NCBI RefSeq assembly: GCF_022179085.1
Contig: NZ_BPQE01000013.1
Location: 62,001 to 126,000, forward strand
Direction: 5' to 3'
Length of the DNA: 64,000 nt
Origin: Methylobacterium aerolatum
Lineage (GTDB): Bacteria > Pseudomonadota > Alphaproteobacteria > Rhizobiales > Beijerinckiaceae
The notes beneath the pieces were generated by a model. It saw only the letters and a list, made by a program, of their open reading frames with translations. It had not been told where the DNA came from and did not search any database. Every line of letters begins with the position of its first letter. Within the stretch, counting starts at the first letter, position 1. Below, in pieces: positions 60,259 to 64,000 of the stretch. The translations under genes were made by a program, and so were the position numbers.

Positions 60259-62031
60259 TTACGGACCCTCGTTCGGGCGGGTGTGCCGGCGCACGGCGTC
60301 CGGGTTCGCCCAGTCCAGAAGTCGGCCGGCCCCGATCGCCTCGCGCGCGCACCGGTAGCCCACGGCGGCGGTCGTCCCCAGGCTCGACCACGCGCGCAGG
60401 TCCACGCCCGCCAGCGACGGCTTCAGCACGACGGCGGCGCGGCTCACCGACATCAGCGTCTGCGCATCGCTGGACACCGTCGCCGCACGCAGGAGGAGCG
60501 GGGCGATCCCCGGCATCGCGTCGGGAAGGCCGAGCAGGCGGCGAACGAACCGTCCCCGCCACGATCGCTCCGGCATGTCGGTGAAGGCGCGGTCGCTGCC
60601 GACATCGACGGCGAGCACCGGCCCGCGATGCATCGCCGCCAGCACGTCCGCGGGCAGGTTGTTCATCATGCCCCCGTCGACGAGGATGCCATCGTCCGAG
60701 ACCACGGGCGGGAGCAGGCCGGGGATGGCGATGCTGGCCCGGAGCGCCCCCGCCAGATCGCCGCCGCGATGGACCATGGCCGCGCCGGTCGTCAGGTTCG
60801 ACGAGACGCAGACGAAGGGGAGCCACAGATCCTCGATCCTGGCCTCGCCGAAGCTCTCCCGCAGGGCCGCCTCGACCTTCAGGCCCCGGGTCAGCGCGTG
60901 GAACGGCAGCGTGTAATCGTTGAGCGGGTTCTGGTCGACGAAGCTCGCGACCATCCTCGCGCGGATCTCCGCCACGCCGAGATCCATCGCCAGGCTCGCC
61001 GCCACGATGGCGCCCATGCTGGTGCCGCCCACGAAATCGACGGGCAGATCCGCTTCCGCGAAGGCTTCGAGAACGCCGAGATGCGCGAGGCCCCGGGCGC
61101 CGCCGCCGCCCAGCACGAGACCGCGCGCGGTGCCGGTCGTCAGGCGGACCAGCCGGGCCAGGTCGCGCGGGTGGCCGTCGCGAACCTGGATACGCATCGC
61201 GGCCGGCAGGCTCGCGACCTCGGGATGGATCGGGCGCGGCAGTGTGGCCCCGGCGTTCTGGCGGACCGCGAGGTCGATCCGGATCCACGCGGAGAGAACG
61301 GCCTCGATGCTGGCCCTCGCTCCGGGTCTCGGCGGCATGCCGGGCTCCGCGAGCAGCAGGATGTGATCGGCGTGCCGCAGACACAGGCTGCACCAGGGGC
61401 AGTCGGCCACACGATCGGCGACCAGGATCGTCCGGTCGTGCCGTGTCTCGTAGTCGTGGAACCATGCCTCGTCGGCGCCGTCCGGCCACTGCGTCAGGCA
61501 GCCGGTCTTCCCCGGCAGGCCGGCATCGAAGGCCGAGGCCAGCCGACGGCCGAAAGCCGGAGCGTCGAGCCCTTCCGTCACAGCCAGCACCGCGAAGTTG
61601 CGGGGGGCATGGCCCACGGCGCGCCGCTCCGCGGCGTTTCGCAGGCGCGTGGACAGAAGGCGCGCGAAGTACAGCAGGATCGCCGGATGGTCGGCGACCA
61701 GCGCCTCGAAGGCGCTGCGGCTCAGGCGCAGGAGATGCGTGTCGCGCAGGGCCGTGGCTGTCGCGGATCGTGGTTCCGCGGAGAGAAGCGCCATCTCCCC
61801 GAATGTCTCCGGCGGCCCCAGGCGGGCGAGGCGGCGGATCTGCCCGTCCCCCGGATCGCGGGTCGAGATTCCGACAGCGCCGGAGACCAGGGTGTACAGC
61901 GCGTCTCCTTCCTCGCCCTGCTCGAAGATCGGCCCCCCCCCGGCGACCGCAACGGAGGCGAAGCGCGCCCGGACGGCCTCCGCCGCCGCCCGATCGAGCC
62001 CTGCGAGGAGGGGAATCTCCGGCTCGCTCAT
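60259..62031 (-). CDS. Cyclic-nucleotide-binding patatin phospholipase (NTE-like)
   Basis: 590 residues. Residues about 8-125 are a cyclic-nucleotide-binding domain: FEQGEEGDALYTLVSGAVGI, then the phosphate-binding-cassette region ETFGEMALLSAEPRSATATA with the conserved Glu and Arg. A linker of NTE type follows (130-290). The patatin domain has oxyanion loop GLVLGGGGARGLAHLGVLEA, nucleophile Ser338 in DFVGGTSMGAIVA and Asp452 in ILVDGGMMNN. It should hydrolyse phospholipids or lysophospholipids under cyclic-nucleotide control. Its ATG overlaps the DUF3095 stop by 4 bases. Confidence 0.92.
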   Translation of the reverse strand: MSEPEIPLLAGLDRAAAEAVRARFASVAVAGGGPIFEQGEEGDALYTLVSGAVGISTRDPGDGQIRRLARLGPPETFGEMALLSAEPRSATATALRDTHLLRLSRSAFEALVADHPAILLYFARLLSTRLRNAAERRAVGHAPRNFAVLAVTEGLDAPAFGRRLASAFDAGLPGKTGCLTQWPDGADEAWFHDYETRHDRTILVADRVADCPWCSLCLRHADHILLLAEPGMPPRPGARASIEAVLSAWIRIDLAVRQNAGATLPRPIHPEVASLPAAMRIQVRDGHPRDLARLVRLTTGTARGLVLGGGGARGLAHLGVLEAFAEADLPVDFVGGTSMGAIVAASLAMDLGVAEIRARMVASFVDQNPLNDYTLPFHALTRGLKVEAALRESFGEARIEDLWLPFVCVSSNLTTGAAMVHRGGDLAGALRASIAIPGLLPPVVSDDGILVDGGMMNNLPADVLAAMHRGPVLAVDVGSDRAFTDMPERSWRGRFVRRLLGLPDAMPGIAPLLLRAATVSSDAQTLMSVSRAAVVLKPSLAGVDLRAWSSLGTTAAVGYRCAREAIGAGRLLDWANPDAVRRHTRPNEGP

Positions 62032-63203
62032 GGCAACGCCTTCGCGGCGCGCTTCAGGTCCTGGGCGGCGCGGGCATAACCGCCTCCGGCTCCATCGACG
62101 AAATGAAGGTGGTCGGCCTGCGTCGGCGAGGGCGTGATGCAGGTCACGACGGCGGCCTCCTGCCGATGGAGGCCGTAGCTCACGATTCCCTCGTCCTGGG
62201 CCTGCGTCAGGCGCGCCTCGATGGCATCGGCCGTTTCCGGCGGGCAGGCGACCGTGAGGCGCAGACCGTCGTCGTACTTTCGGAAATCGGCGTTGGCGGT
62301 GAGCTGACGGCGGTAGAGCCGGGGCGAAAAGCGACCGACTTGAAGCCCCAGGCGGAAAACGGCGAAGGACACGCTTCGCCCGGCCAGGAGCCGCAGCCGG
62401 CGCAGGACGGCGGAACCGAGCAGCGGCCCGGCGGCCCTGGCGTCTTCTGCCAAGCCGGACCAGGGCGGCCGCAGCGCCGGCCCTGCGCCGGGGAGAGGGC
62501 GGCCCATCTCCGGAACGGCATCGACGGCCGCCAGGATTTCCGCGAGGACGGCGCGCAGGCGGGCAGGATCGGCCCCACGACGGGGCAGCACGATCAGGGA
62601 GAGCACGAGCCTGCCACGGCTCGCCACCGGCGCGAAGCGGCAGGACAGTCCCGTCAGGTCGGGAGGCCCGCCCTGCCCCCCTGCGGCAATGGCATAGGCC
62701 CCCGTCTTCATGACGGCCTCCGCCCAGGCGAGACCTCCGCCCATGAACATCGCATACGTGACGTCGGCGGAGGCGGCGTAGCGCGCGACGCGCAGATCGT
62801 GTCCCGCCGCCCGCGCGGCGGCGACCGGGATGAGGGCCGCCCGCAGGGTCAGGCCCAGACCATCGCGCGCCCAGGCCACCGTGGCGGCGAGGACCGTCTC
62901 CACGGTCCCGCGATGGTCCGGCGGGATCAGCAGGCTCGATCCGTCGCCCCCGAAGACGAACGGGATCTCGATCCCGGGAAGGGCATTGCGGATTGCGGCG
63001 ATGGCAGCGGCACCGGCGAGGTTGACCGCCCGGTAGCGGCCGCGCTCGATCGCCTCGGTCGACAGGGCAACGTCGCTCAGGGCAATCCACCATGCATCCG
63101 GAACGGGGACGTACCGGGCGTCGTCGAGGACATCCGAGAAGCGCTCGATCGGATCGAGCCGGGCGTAGTCGAAAACGGGCGGCGGAGTTCGAAGATCAGG
63201 CAC
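62028..63203 (-). CDS. DUF3095 protein, nucleotidyl-cyclase-like
   Basis: 391 residues. The DUF3095 family is of unknown function. Seen: PDAWWIALSDVALSTEAIER (Asp44) and IPFVFGGDGSSLLIPP (Asp87). In class III nucleotidyl cyclases the two metal-binding Asp residues lie about 44 apart in F-x-D-I-x-G-S-T and G-D-x contexts, which these resemble. LTLRAALIPVAAARAAG could be the following strand. The usual transition-state Asn/Arg pair was not found in VTYAMFMGGGLAWAEAV, so catalysis is uncertain. GTG 63203 has GAGGGAGGG upstream; ATG 63281 is an alternative. It is translationally coupled to the cyclic-nucleotide-binding patatin gene. Confidence 0.8.
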   Translation of the reverse strand: MPDLRTPPPVFDYARLDPIERFSDVLDDARYVPVPDAWWIALSDVALSTEAIERGRYRAVNLAGAAAIAAIRNALPGIEIPFVFGGDGSSLLIPPDHRGTVETVLAATVAWARDGLGLTLRAALIPVAAARAAGHDLRVARYAASADVTYAMFMGGGLAWAEAVMKTGAYAIAAGGQGGPPDLTGLSCRFAPVASRGRLVLSLIVLPRRGADPARLRAVLAEILAAVDAVPEMGRPLPGAGPALRPPWSGLAEDARAAGPLLGSAVLRRLRLLAGRSVSFAVFRLGLQVGRFSPRLYRRQLTANADFRKYDDGLRLTVACPPETADAIEARLTQAQDEGIVSYGLHRQEAAVVTCITPSPTQADHLHFVDGAGGGYARAAQDLKRAAKALP

Positions 63204-63453
63204 CCCTCCCTCCCTCGCCCCGCGATCAGGTCCCTGCGCCGATCCTTCGCCAAAGGCCGAGAGCGAGGTTTGGGCGGCCATTGGCCGAGGGCTCGTTCGT
63301 CGATGCGGACGGGATCGTCGGAACTCAGGCGACGAGCTTAACAAGTCTCGAAGCCCGTGACGATGGTCCTTCGCAGACGTCATGGGACGGCAGCGTCAGA
63401 CTTGCCCGAGTCGGGCGGCCTGTGACGGCCACCCGACCGGCTCCCACGTCGCG

Positions 63454-63696
63454 CTACTTCTTCATCGTGTCCTTGCCCATGGTGTCCTTGTGCATGGAAT
63501 CCTTGGCCATGCCGTCCTTGGCCATGGAATCCTTGCGCATCGAGTCCTTGGCCATGCTGTCCTTGGCCATGGAGTCCTTGGCCATGGAGTCCTTGGCCAT
63601 GGAGTCCTTGCTCATCGATTCCGCAGCAAAGACCGGACTTGCGAACAACGAAGTAGCGAGCAAAGCGGCGGAGATGGACCGGAAAAGGCTGGACAT
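63454..63696 (-). CDS. Pentapeptide MXKDX repeat protein
   Basis: 80 residues. The signal peptide is SISAALLATSLFASPVFA, cleaved before AESM. The mature part is tandem MxKDx units, starting MSKDS, then MAKDS several times, with variants MRKDS, MAKDG, MHKDT and MGKDT, and ending MKK. At DNA level this is a 15-bp tandem repeat (63454-63620). Such proteins are small periplasmic components, seen in oxidative-stress and methionine-rich contexts; their role is unsettled. The Met/Lys/Asp content could bind metal or scavenge oxidants (inference). It is 250 bases upstream of the DUF3095 gene on the same strand. Confidence 0.85.
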   Translation of the reverse strand: MSSLFRSISAALLATSLFASPVFAAESMSKDSMAKDSMAKDSMAKDSMAKDSMRKDSMAKDGMAKDSMHKDTMGKDTMKK

Positions 63697-64000
63697 ATCG
63701 CAGATCCTTCAGTGCCGTGCCGAAGAGTGGCACCGCCTTTATTTCGGCGTGACTGTTTTGTTGTTACGCCTGCCTGGAAATAATCTTCCGCTTCCATCGC
63801 GCATTTCGTAGGGATGCAGTCCGGGCGGTCCTCCGGTGCGACTGGAAGGGAGCGGCGTCCGAGATTTACGCCACCCCCGCGCGCACAGCTTGCCGCTGCG
63901 TGCAGCCGTTCGGCCCAGGCCGGGTCGGCACGGCCGCAAAAACAGTGAGTCAGGTTCCAGCTTGCAGGCGCGCGGCGCCGACGATCCGGCCCGCGGGTTC
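63697..64000. other. Upstream region of the MXKDX gene
   Basis: 304 bases to the right edge. No supported gene. An inverted repeat GGCGTGA...TTACGCC (63746-63752 and 63764-63770, one wobble) lies 50 bases upstream of the MXKDX start in an AT-richer patch and may be part of its promoter or an operator. Confidence 0.4.

Noticed and set aside
58735-62079. An 1100-codon plus-strand frame
   Set aside because: Antisense to five well-supported genes; composition is that of a shadow.

Overview
The window is GC-rich alphaproteobacterial chromosome, most likely from Methylobacterium or a close relative. This is inferred from gene content: a BciA-type divinyl chlorophyllide reductase (bacteriochlorophyll synthesis), a lanthanide-type PQQ alcohol dehydrogenase, an oxalate set (oxalyl-CoA synthetase, PanE2-like oxalyl-CoA reductase, OxlT antiporter), malate synthase G, DUF1236-like and tandem PilZ-like proteins, and hairpin repeats between genes. 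No 16S rRNA or other species marker is present.

Layout. 1-13.9 kb: start of a leftward alcohol dehydrogenase-like gene, opgH copy 1 overlapping bciA, a DUF1236-like protein, an MFS transporter, secreted and hypothetical proteins, a DUF2252 protein, a CNNM/CBS transporter, a PRISE-type reductase, a decayed GGDEF-EAL-PilZ gene and a MipA/OmpV outer-membrane protein. 13.9-20.9 kb: an AT-richer stretch, an XRE regulator and an organosulfonate operon (ssuE-ssuA-ssuA-ssuC-ssuB-ssuD). 20.9-31.6 kb: glcB, an HWE sensor kinase, a photolyase-like protein lacking the antenna domain, an EmrAB-type efflux pair with a divergent TetR and a clear shared operator, and an epoxide hydrolase. 31.7-43.4 kb: the PQQ dehydrogenase, the leftward oxalate group, and a rightward MFS / GntR / DapA-like / SDR / hydrolase series. 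43.5-50.2 kb: a leftward six-gene set with a two-subunit transketolase, an SDR, a threonate-dehydrogenase-like enzyme, a lone TRAP binding protein and a full-length transketolase, preceded by a LysR gene. 51.6-55.2 kb: an L,D-transpeptidase, opgH copy 2 and tRNA-Ser(CGA).

Immediately downstream of tRNA-Ser is a dead tyrosine-integrase fragment with two in-frame stops, the usual scar of an island inserted at a tRNA. Beyond it is a compact leftward operon (63.2 to 55.9 kb): a DUF3095 protein with nucleotidyl-cyclase-like metal-site spacing, a cyclic-nucleotide-binding patatin phospholipase whose start overlaps the DUF3095 stop, a UGT-type glycosyltransferase, a one-helix small protein, a 3Fe-4S ferredoxin, a ferredoxin reductase and a cytochrome P450. 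I regard this as the best candidate for an undescribed system: a possible cyclic-nucleotide-gated lipase joined to a self-sufficient P450 and a glycosyltransferase.

Metabolic links. The oxalate genes would deliver glyoxylate, which malate synthase G can condense with acetyl-CoA. The PQQ dehydrogenase would oxidise alcohols in the periplasm. The ssu operon would scavenge sulfur. Substrates of the split-transketolase operon and of the P450 operon cannot be read from the sequence.
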